Shown here piece by piece: positions 20,224 to 28,788 of a DNA stretch of 64,000 nucleotides. The stretch spans positions 1-64,000 of the forward strand of contig NZ_BAJV01000014.1 in NCBI RefSeq assembly GCF_000613885.1. Direction: 5' to 3'. A model generated the notes under the pieces. It worked only from the letters and a program-made list of their open reading frames with translations. It ran no database searches and had not been told where the DNA came from. The DNA is from Asaia prunellae JCM 25354 (GTDB taxonomy: Bacteria > Pseudomonadota > Alphaproteobacteria > Acetobacterales > Acetobacteraceae). The position numbers were made by a program, and so were the translations under genes. Numbering within the stretch: the stretch's first letter is position 1; the number at the start of each line of letters is the position of its first letter.

Positions 20224-20359
20224 TTGCTTTCTGTTTTTGCGGGATATTCGATAATCTAGGATCTGTAATCATCCCGGGTCTGATACCGGCGGTGTTTGTA
20301 TAAGAGCGCGGGATGCGTCTATAGCCAGTGCCTGGCTGCATCATACGAAATGTCCACCC

Positions 20360-21166
20360 ATGGTTTTTCTTCGTTACCGGCTTCGCACGCTGTTTCTGTC
20401 TCTGGCATTATCTGTTTTCCTCCCGAATGTCCTGTCCGCACAATCGCGTTCAGCAGAAGAGCCTGTGCCAATAGATCATGCAGAGGTTCTGGCGGTATTT
20501 CCGCATGATCCAACCTCTTTCACGGAGGGGTTGTTTTTTCAGAATGGCTTTTTGTTCGAGAGTACAGGGCGCGTCGGACAGTCGGTCATTCGCAAGCTCA
20601 GAGTCGAAACAGGGAAGGTCGTGGCGGAAAGCCTTCTGCCTGAAGGCTATTTTGGCGAGGGAATAGTGTCCTGGCAGGACAGGTTGATCAGTCTGACATG
20701 GCGGGGCGGCAAGGGTTTCATATGGAGTTTCCCCGGTTTGGTCAGGCAGGGCGATTTTTCCTATGAGGGGGAAGGCTGGGGCCTGACCCGTGACGATCAT
20801 ACCCTGATCATGTCTGATGGTTCATCCTGTCTGAGGCGTCTTGATCCTGTCACGCTTCATGTCACAGGAAGACTTTGTGTGACCTATGCTGGCAAGCCCG
20901 TAAGAAGACTGAATGAACTGGAATATATCCACGGAGAAATATGGGCGAATATATGGATGATGCCCCAGATAGCCAGGATCGATCCCGTAACGGGAAAAGT
21001 GAAGGCGTGGATTGATCTCACGGATCTACAGGAAGATGTTAACTCGTTTGATCCCGATGCTGTTGCCAACGGGATTGCCTATGATCCCGCAAATGACAGA
21101 ATATTTGTAACAGGAAAATACTGGCCGAGACTTTATCAGATAAAATTTCCGGAACATAAGCATTGA
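20360..21166 (+). CDS. Glutaminyl-peptide cyclotransferase (plant/bacterial type), exported
   Basis: A 268-residue protein with a signal peptide ending near LSAQS, so periplasmic. Family blocks of the five-bladed propeller type: DPTSFTEGLFF, GQSVIRKLRVETGKVV, YFGEGI, the YEGEGWGLTRDD block with the conserved Trp-Gly-Leu-Thr, RRLNELEYIHGEIWANIW, and GIAYDPANDRIFVTGK near the end. The family turns N-terminal Gln of peptides into pyroglutamate. The native substrate here is unknown. Confidence 0.87.
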   Translation: MVFLRYRLRTLFLSLALSVFLPNVLSAQSRSAEEPVPIDHAEVLAVFPHDPTSFTEGLFFQNGFLFESTGRVGQSVIRKLRVETGKVVAESLLPEGYFGEGIVSWQDRLISLTWRGGKGFIWSFPGLVRQGDFSYEGEGWGLTRDDHTLIMSDGSSCLRRLDPVTLHVTGRLCVTYAGKPVRRLNELEYIHGEIWANIWMMPQIARIDPVTGKVKAWIDLTDLQEDVNSFDPDAVANGIAYDPANDRIFVTGKYWPRLYQIKFPEHKH

Positions 21167-21360
21167 TATTGTTCTTAAATCAGAACTTACAGGGTCTGAA
21201 TTACACAGATGTGAATAGAAAACAGAGATAATGGTTTATTGGAACGCGAATAGCGTTAAGAGACTCCTGTGCATCCCTTGCGGAGCAATCTGAACCTTAG
21301 GATCGAACGCGAAGCCCTTAAGATCTCCAAGGCACCGTTCATGACGAGATGGAGCGGCAC

Positions 21361-22137
21361 ATGGCATATTCGGATCAAGATTGGCCTCAGGGCACGCAGA
21401 CGCTCGGCCGTGGTCTCTCAATCATTCTGGCCGTCAAGGCCGGTGTCGATACGCTTTCCGAACTGGCGCTTGAAATCGGGTGTACACGCAGTACGACGCA
21501 GCGTCTCACTGCGGCTCTGTTGCAGCAGGGCTGGTTGCGTCTCAAATCGAGCGGACGTTACGGTCTTGGCGAGAAGCTTACCACGCTGACTGCTCAGGCT
21601 CAGACGGCTTCACCTCTTCTTGGTCTTGCTGCCCCCATGCTGCGGAGTCTGAATGAGGCGACGGGAAAGATGGTTCATCTCGGGGTGCGTTCCGATAGTC
21701 ATGTTCTCTATCTCATGCGCCTTGAGGGGCGCCGCCCGCTCGCTTTGCGTACCCGTATGGGTCAGCACATACCCCTTGCCCGTACAGGTACGGGGCGTGC
21801 CCTGATACTTGATGAGACAGAAAGTGACTGGGCACGGCTTTACCGAACAAGCTACCGCCATATGCCTGCCGGTTTGCCGAGCTGGATCAATCGCATGCGG
21901 CATTACCGCGCCTCTGACTGCGTGTTTGATCTGGAAGATGACGAGATTGGCATCCATTGTGTCGCGGCCCCTGTACGCGATACGACTGGTGTAATTGTAG
22001 CCTCGATCAGTGTGACAGAGCGTGCGAGTGAGATGCCCCTCATGCGAATGAAGGCCCTTGCCTCCCAGATCAGGCAGACTGCTTCCCAGATTTCGGCAAA
22101 GCTGGGCTGGAACGAACTTGGCGATGTGGCTGATTGA
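21361..22137 (+). CDS. IclR family transcriptional regulator
   Basis: Winged-helix N-terminal domain (TLGRGLSIILAV, LSELALEIGCTRSTTQRL, GWLRLKSSGRYGLG) followed by the IclR effector domain (MVHLGVRSDSHVLYLMRLEG, IPLARTGTGRALI, GIHCVAAPVRD). GGAG six bases upstream supports ATG 21361 over ATG 21349. Length about 258 residues. Effector unknown; IclR proteins often control aromatic, sugar-acid or acetate metabolism. Confidence 0.9.
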   Translation: MAYSDQDWPQGTQTLGRGLSIILAVKAGVDTLSELALEIGCTRSTTQRLTAALLQQGWLRLKSSGRYGLGEKLTTLTAQAQTASPLLGLAAPMLRSLNEATGKMVHLGVRSDSHVLYLMRLEGRRPLALRTRMGQHIPLARTGTGRALILDETESDWARLYRTSYRHMPAGLPSWINRMRHYRASDCVFDLEDDEIGIHCVAAPVRDTTGVIVASISVTERASEMPLMRMKALASQIRQTASQISAKLGWNELGDVAD

Positions 22138-22156
22138 GCCAGGAACTGGCATCTCC

Positions 22157-22185
22157 CTTCATATCCTGTGTCGCAGGATATGAAG
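22157..22185. terminator. Perfect 12-bp hairpin between convergent genes
   Basis: CTTCATATCCTG and CAGGATATGAAG flank a five-base loop, between the IclR stop and the convergent yggT stop. No long T-run; it probably serves both directions. Confidence 0.6.
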
Positions 22186-22226
22186 ACGGTCAGAATGGTA
22201 TTCCCGCAGGCCTGGAAGGGCGGGCG

Positions 22227-22534
22227 TCAGTAGTGTGATTGCAGGGACATCAGAAGAAGATGATGCAGGGCCGGCACGACGAGATATTGTAGTGCCAGAA
22301 GCACGACCAGAGGCTTAGATCGAGAGCGCCAAACTGGGGCAGGATAGAGCGTACCGGGTTGAGGACGGGCTCGACAATGCGTCCGAGAAAAACAGCCACA
22401 TTGTAGACAAGACGATTACCAGGATCCAGAATTCTGAAACCCAGCAGCATGCTCATGACGCAGTACAGGATCAGTGCCCAGGTAAAGAGCTGAATCAGCA
22501 TCATGAGGATGTTGTAAAGGGTGACGATCAGCAA
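22227..22534 (-). CDS. YggT family integral membrane protein (frameshifted near the C-terminus)
   Basis: Small two-segment membrane protein: a hydrophobic N-terminus (YNILMMLIQLFTWALILYCV), the conserved RIVEPVLNPVRSILPQFGALD, then a second membrane helix. After LDLS the frame breaks near 22310-22325. In the next frame the sequence reads PLVVLLALQYLVVPALHHLLL and stops at 22227, which matches YggT ends. Restored length about 102 residues. The role is unclear; links to membrane or cell-division machinery are known for relatives. Confidence 0.85.
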
Positions 22535-22626
22535 GTCTGGTCTCTCTGCAAAATAGATAATTCCTGCATCCTAGCGCTTTGCTGGCCGCTCACACAACTC
22601 GGCCATCCTTGCCGGACATGACAATC

Positions 22627-22654
22627 TTGACTTTGGATCGAAACCCTGTAGCGT
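22627..22654 (+). promoter_or_regulatory. Possible promoter of tRNA-Ala
   Basis: TTGACT at 22627-22632 and TAGCGT at 22649-22654, spaced 16 bases, end 13 bases before the tRNA. The -35 is good and the -10 is weak. Confidence 0.4.
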
Positions 22655-22667
22655 CTGTGCGTTCCGT

Positions 22668-22743
22668 GGGGCTGTAGCTCAGATGGGAGAGCGCCTCGTT
22701 CGCAATGAGGAGGTCAGGGGTTCGATTCCCCTCAGCTCCACCA
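22668..22743 (+). tRNA. tRNA-Ala (CGC)
   Basis: A 76-base cloverleaf with acceptor GGGGCTG paired to CAGCTCC, D-arm GCTCAGATGGGAGAGC, anticodon loop TTCGCAA (anticodon CGC) and T-arm GGGGTTCGATTCCCC. CCA is encoded. Confidence 0.95.
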
Positions 22744-22787
22744 TGGGACCTTTTTCCTGACAAGAGGTACCAGCCTAACTGGCTGTC

Positions 22788-23712
22788 TCAGCGCACCCAG
22801 ACATGTCCTGTGCTGAGCGAAATCCAGATATCATGCTGGGCAAACCAGTCCGCACCAAGCAGCATATCCACATTGTCACGCATATCCGAAACAGTCAGCA
22901 CCGGATCTTTCCAGAGCGGATTTCCCTTGCCTGGCTTTTCTTCGTCGAGATGCAGCGCGTGAAAACGATGCCAGTGATACCATCGTGCATTGAGATCGAC
23001 ACCACTGGTTACGCCTCCCTGATCCTGCCGAAGAATGTCATCTGTAATGCCCATACCATGGGCAAAATGTCGTGACAGGATATGGGAACGGGCGCCGCTA
23101 TCGATCAGGGCAACGCTTTATGGCCATCGAGCGTGAAGGAAAGGCTGAGCCTCGTTCCCTCACGCCGGGCGTTCAGGGTCGTATAGCCCTCTGGCCAGGC
23201 AGGTAAGGCAGTACATTTCGGGTCATGCAGGGCTGGCCGCCACAGAATGAGACGTCGATGAGGAACGTCGAATTCGATATCGAAATGCCGGAGCAGATCC
23301 ACACCCATAAGACCCGCGATGGGGGGGGTCAGGATGGGCAGACCCGGCAAGGCACCAAGAGGAATAGACCGTTGTCCCAGAGGAATCGAGCCGATTGACA
23401 GGGCGCGTATCAGCATGTTCGGAGCGAGTTGCCCGCGCCCGTTCGGTCCCTGGATGACGGTTGCATGGGTCGGGTCCGGGGTCAGATGCAAGGCCGCAGC
23501 CGCTTCAGGATGATGAGGCTGCCTTCTGATCCGGTATCAAGAATGAAACGTGCCTGACGCCCGTCGAGTACGACAGGCGCGTTGAGAAACAGCCCGTCAT
23601 TATGCAGCGGAATATCGGCGATATGGTCAGGCGTGCAGTTGGAGGCCGTGGCGGTTGAGGAGAGTGACCCGACTATAATGAAGGTTAGCAAGGCACAGGT
23701 GGAACGCAGCAT
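22788..23712 (-). CDS. Exported retropepsin-like protein with two aspartyl-protease motifs (two frameshifts)
   Basis: After a signal peptide (MLRSTCALLTFIIVGSLSS to ATA), two domains of the retroviral-type aspartyl protease fold are seen. The first has ARFILDTGSEGSLI and the second ALIDSGARSHIL, each with D(T/S)G. A hydrophobic block MGVDLLRHFDIEFD follows the first, and MLLGADWFAQHDIWIS follows the second. Two one-base losses (about 23505-23515 and 23106-23115) are needed; restored length about 308 residues. GAGGAAA precedes ATG 23712. It directly follows xerC on the same strand. Protease activity is inferred from motifs only. Confidence 0.78.
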
Positions 23713-23716
23713 CTTT

Positions 23717-24652
23717 TTATTTCCTCGCGCGTGGGTGGGCCTGCCAGACGGCAAGGAGATGTTTTTCGTCAGCCAGCGTGTAGTTCTGGGTCGTGGAAAG
23801 ACTGGCATGTCCCAGAAGTTCCTGTATGGCGCGCAGATCGGCACCACCTTCAAGAAGATGAGTCGCAAAGGAATGTCTCAGGGCATGGGGCGTGGCGCTG
23901 TTGTCCAGCCCGCTCTGTTCGCGCCAGACCTGCATTACCCGTCTTGCCACCGCAGGTTGCAGGCGTTTACCACGCAACCCCACGAACAGAGGCGATTCCG
24001 GCAGAGGGCAGGGATGCTGTGCCCGCCACATTGAGAGAGCTTTCATGACGCTCGGAAGGAGCGGGACAATACGTTCCTTGCCGCCCTTTCCCATGACACG
24101 TAGACCGCTTTCTGCTGACCGGTCATAGTCGCGCACATTCAGGGCCAGAGCTTCGCCTATACGCAGCCCGGCTCCATAGAGCAGGGTAAAAAGAGCTTCG
24201 TCCCGTGCGGCGCAGAGCGGATCGTTGGCCAGTGAGGCTATTTCCACAGGTGCTGTGCATGCCACATCACGTGACAGGGGACGTGGCAGGCGCTTTCTGG
24301 CCCTGGGCGCTTTGAGCTGACGCAGGGCAGAGGCATTTATACCGTGAGAGGTAGTGAGGTATTGCATGAAAGATCGTAATGCCGAGACCCGTCTGGCGCG
24401 TGAACGGGCGCGACCATCCGGCGTTCCGCGCCGCCCTTCTGCCCTGCCGGCATCATAGGCCAGCCAGGCACGGAAATCGGCAGTACGCAGAGCGGAAAAG
24501 GCGTCAAGATCGGGCTCCTGGCCGAGGTGATCGGTCAGAAAAGAGAGAGTTGCGGTTACATCAGTGCGGTAGGCCTGGACCGTATTCGGACGGGCGCGTT
24601 TTTCATGCGCCAGCCAATCCAGCCAGTTTTCGAGACATTCATGCATCTGCAT
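23717..24652 (-). CDS. xerC: Tyrosine recombinase XerC
   Basis: Resolves chromosome dimers at dif with XerD and FtsK. An N-terminal SAM-like core-binding domain (NTVQAYRTDVTATLSFL) precedes the catalytic domain, with R in GAGLRIGEAL, K in GKGGKERIVPL, HxxR in HALRHSFATHLLEGG, H in LLGHASLSTTQ and the nucleophile Y in NYT. About 311 residues from ATG 24652. It is divergent from priA, an arrangement I believe is common in alphaproteobacteria; adjacency and motifs favour XerC over a mobile integrase. Confidence 0.9.
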   Translation of the reverse strand: MQMHECLENWLDWLAHEKRARPNTVQAYRTDVTATLSFLTDHLGQEPDLDAFSALRTADFRAWLAYDAGRAEGRRGTPDGRARSRARRVSALRSFMQYLTTSHGINASALRQLKAPRARKRLPRPLSRDVACTAPVEIASLANDPLCAARDEALFTLLYGAGLRIGEALALNVRDYDRSAESGLRVMGKGGKERIVPLLPSVMKALSMWRAQHPCPLPESPLFVGLRGKRLQPAVARRVMQVWREQSGLDNSATPHALRHSFATHLLEGGADLRAIQELLGHASLSTTQNYTLADEKHLLAVWQAHPRARK

Positions 24653-24708
24653 GACGGCGGACCTCGTCTCGGTTAAGAGGGCAGGACAGGAAGGGGCGCT
24701 CAGCAGGC

Positions 24709-26940
24709 ATGACGGAACCAAGCTTAAAGAAGCTGACGACAGATGGCGAGAGAGCGGTGCGCGTGAGCATTCTGTTGCCTTTGCCCTTTCCCTCGGCGCT
24801 TGATTATCTGGCGCCTGAAGGCGCTGTCATGCCCGGTGACCTGGTCAGTGTTCCATTGGGACGTCGTGAAGTAACAGGCTGTGTATGGGACATGCAGAGC
24901 GATGTGCCAGCCGATTTCGCCCCGGTGGTACCCAAAGAGGTCTCTCTTGCCCGGTTGAAGCCGCTTCTGGGTCGGCTCGACATACCGGCAGTTCCGTCTG
25001 ACCTCAGACGGTTCATCGACTGGTTGGCTGCCTATACGCTTACCCCGCCAGGTCTGGTGCTCGCCATGGCCATTCGTGCGCGTCATACCCAGCCTGCACG
25101 TGTACAGCTTGGCTGGATCAGGGGGGATACCGATCCTGCCAGTGTGCGATTGACCGAGGCCCGTCAACGAGTACTCGACGTTGTGAGCGATAGACCCCTT
25201 TCGACCGCAACTCTTACAGAGAACACGGGTGTTTCATCAGCGGTTCTGCGCGGTCTGGCGGCTGTGGGTGTCCTGCAGGAGGTGCCGCTTGCTGTGGAGC
25301 CCCTTTTTGCGCCTCCTGATGCGGCCTTTCATCCTCCTGTGCTGTCAGAAGAGCAGCGTGAAGCGGCCACCCATCTGGCTGAAGGGGTCAGGGCGCATCG
25401 TTTTGGTGTCACTCTGCTGGAGGGTGTGACCGGATCGGGCAAGACGGAAGTCTATTTTGAAGCGATTGCCGCCTGTCTGGCCGCGGGCCGGCAATGTCTG
25501 GTTCTGTTGCCTGAAATTGCTCTTTCCACCCAGTGGACCGACCGTTTCGCGCGCCGTTTCGGAGTTCAGCCTGCGTTATGGCATTCGGAACTCGGTGGCA
25601 GGAAACGCCGTGAGACCTGGCATGCTATCGCCCGGGGAGAGGCTGCTGTTGTCGTTGGTGCGCGCTCGGCCCTGTTTCTGCCTTTCCCTGCTCTTGGCTC
25701 ATCATTGTCGATGAAGAACATGAATCGGCTTTCAAGCAGGAGGAGGGTGTTACCTATCATGGTCGGGATATGGCCATCGTGCGCGCGCGCCTCTCCGACG
25801 TGCCCGCGATTCTGGTTTCGGCCACGCCCAGTCTGGAAACACTGACCAATGTAGAAAACGGTCGGTACGAGCATGTCACCCTGCATCGCCGTCATGGCAG
25901 TGCGACCCTGCCTGATGTCTGTCTGGTTGATATGCGTCGTGCGCCACCTGATCGGGGGCAGTTTCTTTCGCCTCAGCTGATTGAGGCAGTCAAGGCGACC
26001 TTCGACCGTCAGGAACAAGCCATGCTGTTCCTGAATCGTCGTGGTTATGCGCCGCTTACCCTATGTCGTGCCTGTGGTCATCGCATGGAGTGCCCGAACT
26101 GTTCTGCCTGGCTGGTCGAGCATCGTGCGCGACAGATTCTGACCTGTCATCATTGTGGTCATCATGAAGCCCTGCCTGAGACCTGCCCTGCCTGTGAGGC
26201 TGAATCCAGCCTTGTGGCCATCGGCCCTGGTATCGAGCGTGTCCATGAAGAGGCCCGGTTGCATTTCCCTGAGGCGCGTATTCTGGTCATGGCTTCCGAT
26301 ACCCTCGGCTCGCCCTCGGCAACGGCTGAGGCGGTACGTCGGATCAGCGATCACGAAATTGATCTGGTGATCGGCACACAGATTGTCGCCAAAGGATGGC
26401 ACTTTCCTGATCTGACGCTTGTAGCGTCGTTGATGCGGATCTCGGGCTCGGTGGGGGGGATCTGCGCGCCGCTGAGCGTACAGTGCAGCTTCTGCATCAG
26501 GTATCCGGTCGTGCCGGTCGTGCCGACAAGCCTGGTACGGTGCTGCTGCAGAGCTATCTGGGAGATCACCCTGTAATGAAAGCTCTTGTATCAAATGATT
26601 ATCAGGCTTTCATGGAGCAGGAATCAGCACAGAGAAGGCCGGGATTCTGGCCTCCTTACGGGCGCCTTGCCGCGCTGATTGTGAGCGCCGATTCTGCCGA
26701 TTCTGCTGATCGTCTTGCCGCTCAGCTTGGTGCCAGGCTCCCGACCTGCCCGGTACACAGGTGCTTGGTCCGGCTCCGGCCCCTCTGGCTGTTTTACGGG
26801 GGCGCCATCGTCGCCGCCTGCTTCTGCGCACACGGCGTAATGTGGCTGTACAGCCCATCCTGCGCCAGTGGCTTGAAGGCATCAAACTGACGACTCATCA
26901 ACGGATCGACATCGACATCGATCCTATTTCTTTTCTGTAA
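24709..26940 (+). CDS. priA: Primosomal protein N' (PriA helicase), three frameshifts
   Basis: Replication-restart helicase. Order: N-terminal 3' DNA-binding domain (SILLPLPFPSALDYLAPEG), Walker A GVTGSGKTEVY near residues 239-249, LLPEIALSTQWTDRF, DEEH in the shifted frame (LIIVDEEHES), SATPSLE, zinc domain with paired cysteines (CRACGHRMECPNC and CHHCGH to CPAC), IGTQIVAKGWHFPDL, then QVSGRAGRADKPG. Breaks lie near 25700, 26430 and 26735, and each fits one missing base. The restored product is about 744 residues, the normal size. Since PriA is near-essential, sequence errors are likelier than decay. Confidence 0.92.
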
Positions 26941-26944
26941 AGGA

Positions 26945-27052
26945 GATATGAAGCGCCGCGGGACTGCTCATGGAAAAGGGACAGCTCTGCTATTGGTCGG
27001 CCGCCAAAGGGTGGGATTCCTTTGGCGGATCTGGAGCGGAGCTCCAGAAAAG
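26945..27052. repeat. Palindromic intergenic element (copy 2)
   Basis: The core is CCGCCAAAGG (27001) paired with CCTTTGGCGG (ending 27028), followed by a TCTGGAGC/GCTCCAGA palindrome at 27030-27048. It sits between priA and a convergent small gene. Similar in design to the elements at 16168, 42552 and 52948. Confidence 0.5.
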
Positions 27053-27307
27053 TCAGGCAGTCTTGTCTTCGCGTTTCGGCTTGATGGCCTTGACTACAAA
27101 AGTGACAATGGCAATGACGGCCAGAGCATGCTGCAAGTGCGGACGAAGCTTCTTGGGGCCAAACATGCTTAGAAAAGTGAGGCCACCAAGAATGGCTTCC
27201 TTTGTCTGCGGTTTGGCGGAGTTGCACATCTTGCTGATGCAGCAGCCTTTCTTGCCTTCTTCCGGAGCCGTCAGTTCGGTGACCTGGGCTTTGTTCTTCT
27301 TGAACAT
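27053..27307 (-). CDS. Small membrane-anchored hypothetical protein
   Basis: 84 residues with a strong AAGGAG site seven bases before ATG. The N-terminal half is charged with a Cys cluster (GCCISKMC). A C-terminal hydrophobic stretch (HALAVIAIVTFVVKAI) should cross or enter the membrane, followed by a basic tail. I do not recognise a family. Confidence 0.65.
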   Translation of the reverse strand: MFKKNKAQVTELTAPEEGKKGCCISKMCNSAKPQTKEAILGGLTFLSMFGPKKLRPHLQHALAVIAIVTFVVKAIKPKREDKTA

Positions 27308-27379
27308 CGAATTCTCCTTTTAGGTCTCTTGCTTGATCAAACAGCGCAGACGCAGCAGAGTTTTAGAAAGAGACACGCT

Positions 27380-28056
27380 TTAAATCGGACGTCCATCTAT
27401 GACTGCCTGCAAAGTCTTCACACGTTTGATACCTTTACTGGCCAGAGGGTCCACGACAAGCACCTGTTGTGCTGCAGCAAGAGCTGCTTTCATATCGTGG
27501 CGTTCCTCTTCTATCTGAGAGAGAAGCTGCCATGAAATCGGGTCGTCCGGATCTTTCTGCAAAGCAACGCCAAGATCACTGATGGCCCCTTCGAAATCTC
27601 CAGCGGCGTATCGTACCCGCGCCCGGCCGCGACGGATGAATGCCTTGTCTGGCTGAAGCACAAGTGCATTGCTTATGGCGGCTTCAGCCTTGCGATAATC
27701 ATGCGCCTTGAGGTTGGAGTCAGCATTTTCAAGCAAAAGGCGCGTACTGGCAGAAAGGCCTTTCTGCGCAGTGTTTCGGCACGTCTTTCGAGAGCCCGGG
27801 CTTCCGTGGCGGTTTTCGCGGTACGCAGGGCTTTGCTTGTTTCGCGTAACAGGTCGGCTTTTGGCCTGGCTGAGGGAGAGGTTCTGGCCGGGGGAGCAGT
27901 AACACCGTCCCGGGAGGAGACAGCGGGGGCAGCGCAGGCAGGAAAGAATGCCAAAACGACAAAAGCCGTGCTGCTGAAAAGCAGACACGGCCTGACGACG
28001 GCCCGATAGAGGGCCGTGCAATGCGTCAAAACGGGCCGAAAGCGCCGTTCCGGCAT
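27380..28056 (-). CDS. Exported tetratricopeptide-repeat protein (frameshifted)
   Basis: An N-terminal signal or lipoprotein-like hydrophobic segment (VVLAFFPACAAP) is followed by an Ala/Arg/Glu-rich helix and at least two TPR units (AEAAISNALVLQPDKAFIRR; FEGAISDLGVALQKDPDDP). The frame breaks in the helix near 27755-27775. The restored length is about 225 residues. It probably acts as a protein-interaction scaffold at the envelope. rpmJ is immediately upstream on the same strand. Confidence 0.75.
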
Positions 28057-28066
28057 CAACAGAATA

Positions 28067-28192
28067 TTAGCCCTGGCGTGCTTTCATACGCGGGTTCTTC
28101 TTGTTGATGACATAAACGCGGCCACGACGGCGAACCACGCGGCAGTCCTTGTCGCGGATCTTTGCAGATTTGAGGCTGTTACGGATCTTCAT
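28067..28192 (-). CDS. rpmJ: 50S ribosomal protein L36
   Basis: A 41-residue protein beginning [17 protein letters not shown], with [17 protein letters not shown] at the end, matching the alphaproteobacterial L36 form. It lacks the full zinc-finger cysteine set (zinc-free type). It is too short for most gene callers. Confidence 0.93.
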   Translation of the reverse strand: MKIRNSLKSAKIRDKDCRVVRRRGRVYVINKKNPRMKARQG

Positions 28193-28359
28193 GATAATTT
28201 GCTTCCCGGGCCATGCATGACGAACGGGCGTCGCGCCCGCGAGTGGTGGTCGGAATACTCACCACCTTGGCGGGAGTCAACTCTTTGCTGCGTTTCCTGC
28301 AGGCTGAACCCCGTATTTTGGACGTTTTCAAAGGAGGAAAACGGAATTATCCTGGTTTT

Positions 28360-28752
28360 ATGAAGAAAGCTCTGCCTGTTCTGGCCACTCTCCTGATAGG
28401 TCTTCCTCTTGCGGCCCAGGCTGCGCCTCATCTGAAAAACGATCCGGCCTCCGTACTCAACCGGATTCTCGCCGTGCTTCAGACTGATCCTGATTCAGCC
28501 AGTGATGCCTGTGTCGAGGCCCTGAAAGAGTTGCACAAGACGCAGAAGATCGTAGCCAATCAGGATACGGATAGCAGTAATCAGGATGCAGCCGTAGCAC
28601 GGGATGTGCTCGAGTCGGATTTTGAGGAAACGATCGAGGTCTGTGGCACTGATGCACGCAGGCTGTGCCGTACGAAGAGTGAGGCCGATCCGAAGCTGCC
28701 TCCGCTCTGCACCGCCATTCGTCCCCGTCCGCCCAGTGAGAGCGATGACTAG
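28360..28752 (+). CDS. Periplasmic hypothetical protein
   Basis: 130 residues: signal peptide (MKKALPVLATLLIGLPLAAQA), then an acidic helical domain with three cysteines (SDACVEAL, IEVCGTD, RRLCRTK) that could form disulfides in the periplasm. A possible ribosome site (AAGGAGG) lies about 22 bases upstream of ATG 28360, further than usual. Family not recognised. Confidence 0.65.
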   Translation: MKKALPVLATLLIGLPLAAQAAPHLKNDPASVLNRILAVLQTDPDSASDACVEALKELHKTQKIVANQDTDSSNQDAAVARDVLESDFEETIEVCGTDARRLCRTKSEADPKLPPLCTAIRPRPPSESDD

Positions 28753-28753
28753 G

Positions 28754-28774
28754 CCCGGTCCATACAGGACCGGG
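28754..28774. terminator. Bidirectional hairpin terminator
   Basis: CCCGGTCC and GGACCGGG with a five-base loop lie between the convergent hypothetical gene and ptrB; an AATTT tract follows on the plus strand. Confidence 0.65.
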
Positions 28775-28788
28775 TAATTTCATTCCTC

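Noticed and set aside
23717-24652. XerC-like gene as a phage or integron integrase
   Set aside because: It is next to priA, lacks attachment repeats or cargo, and has full XerC-type motifs.
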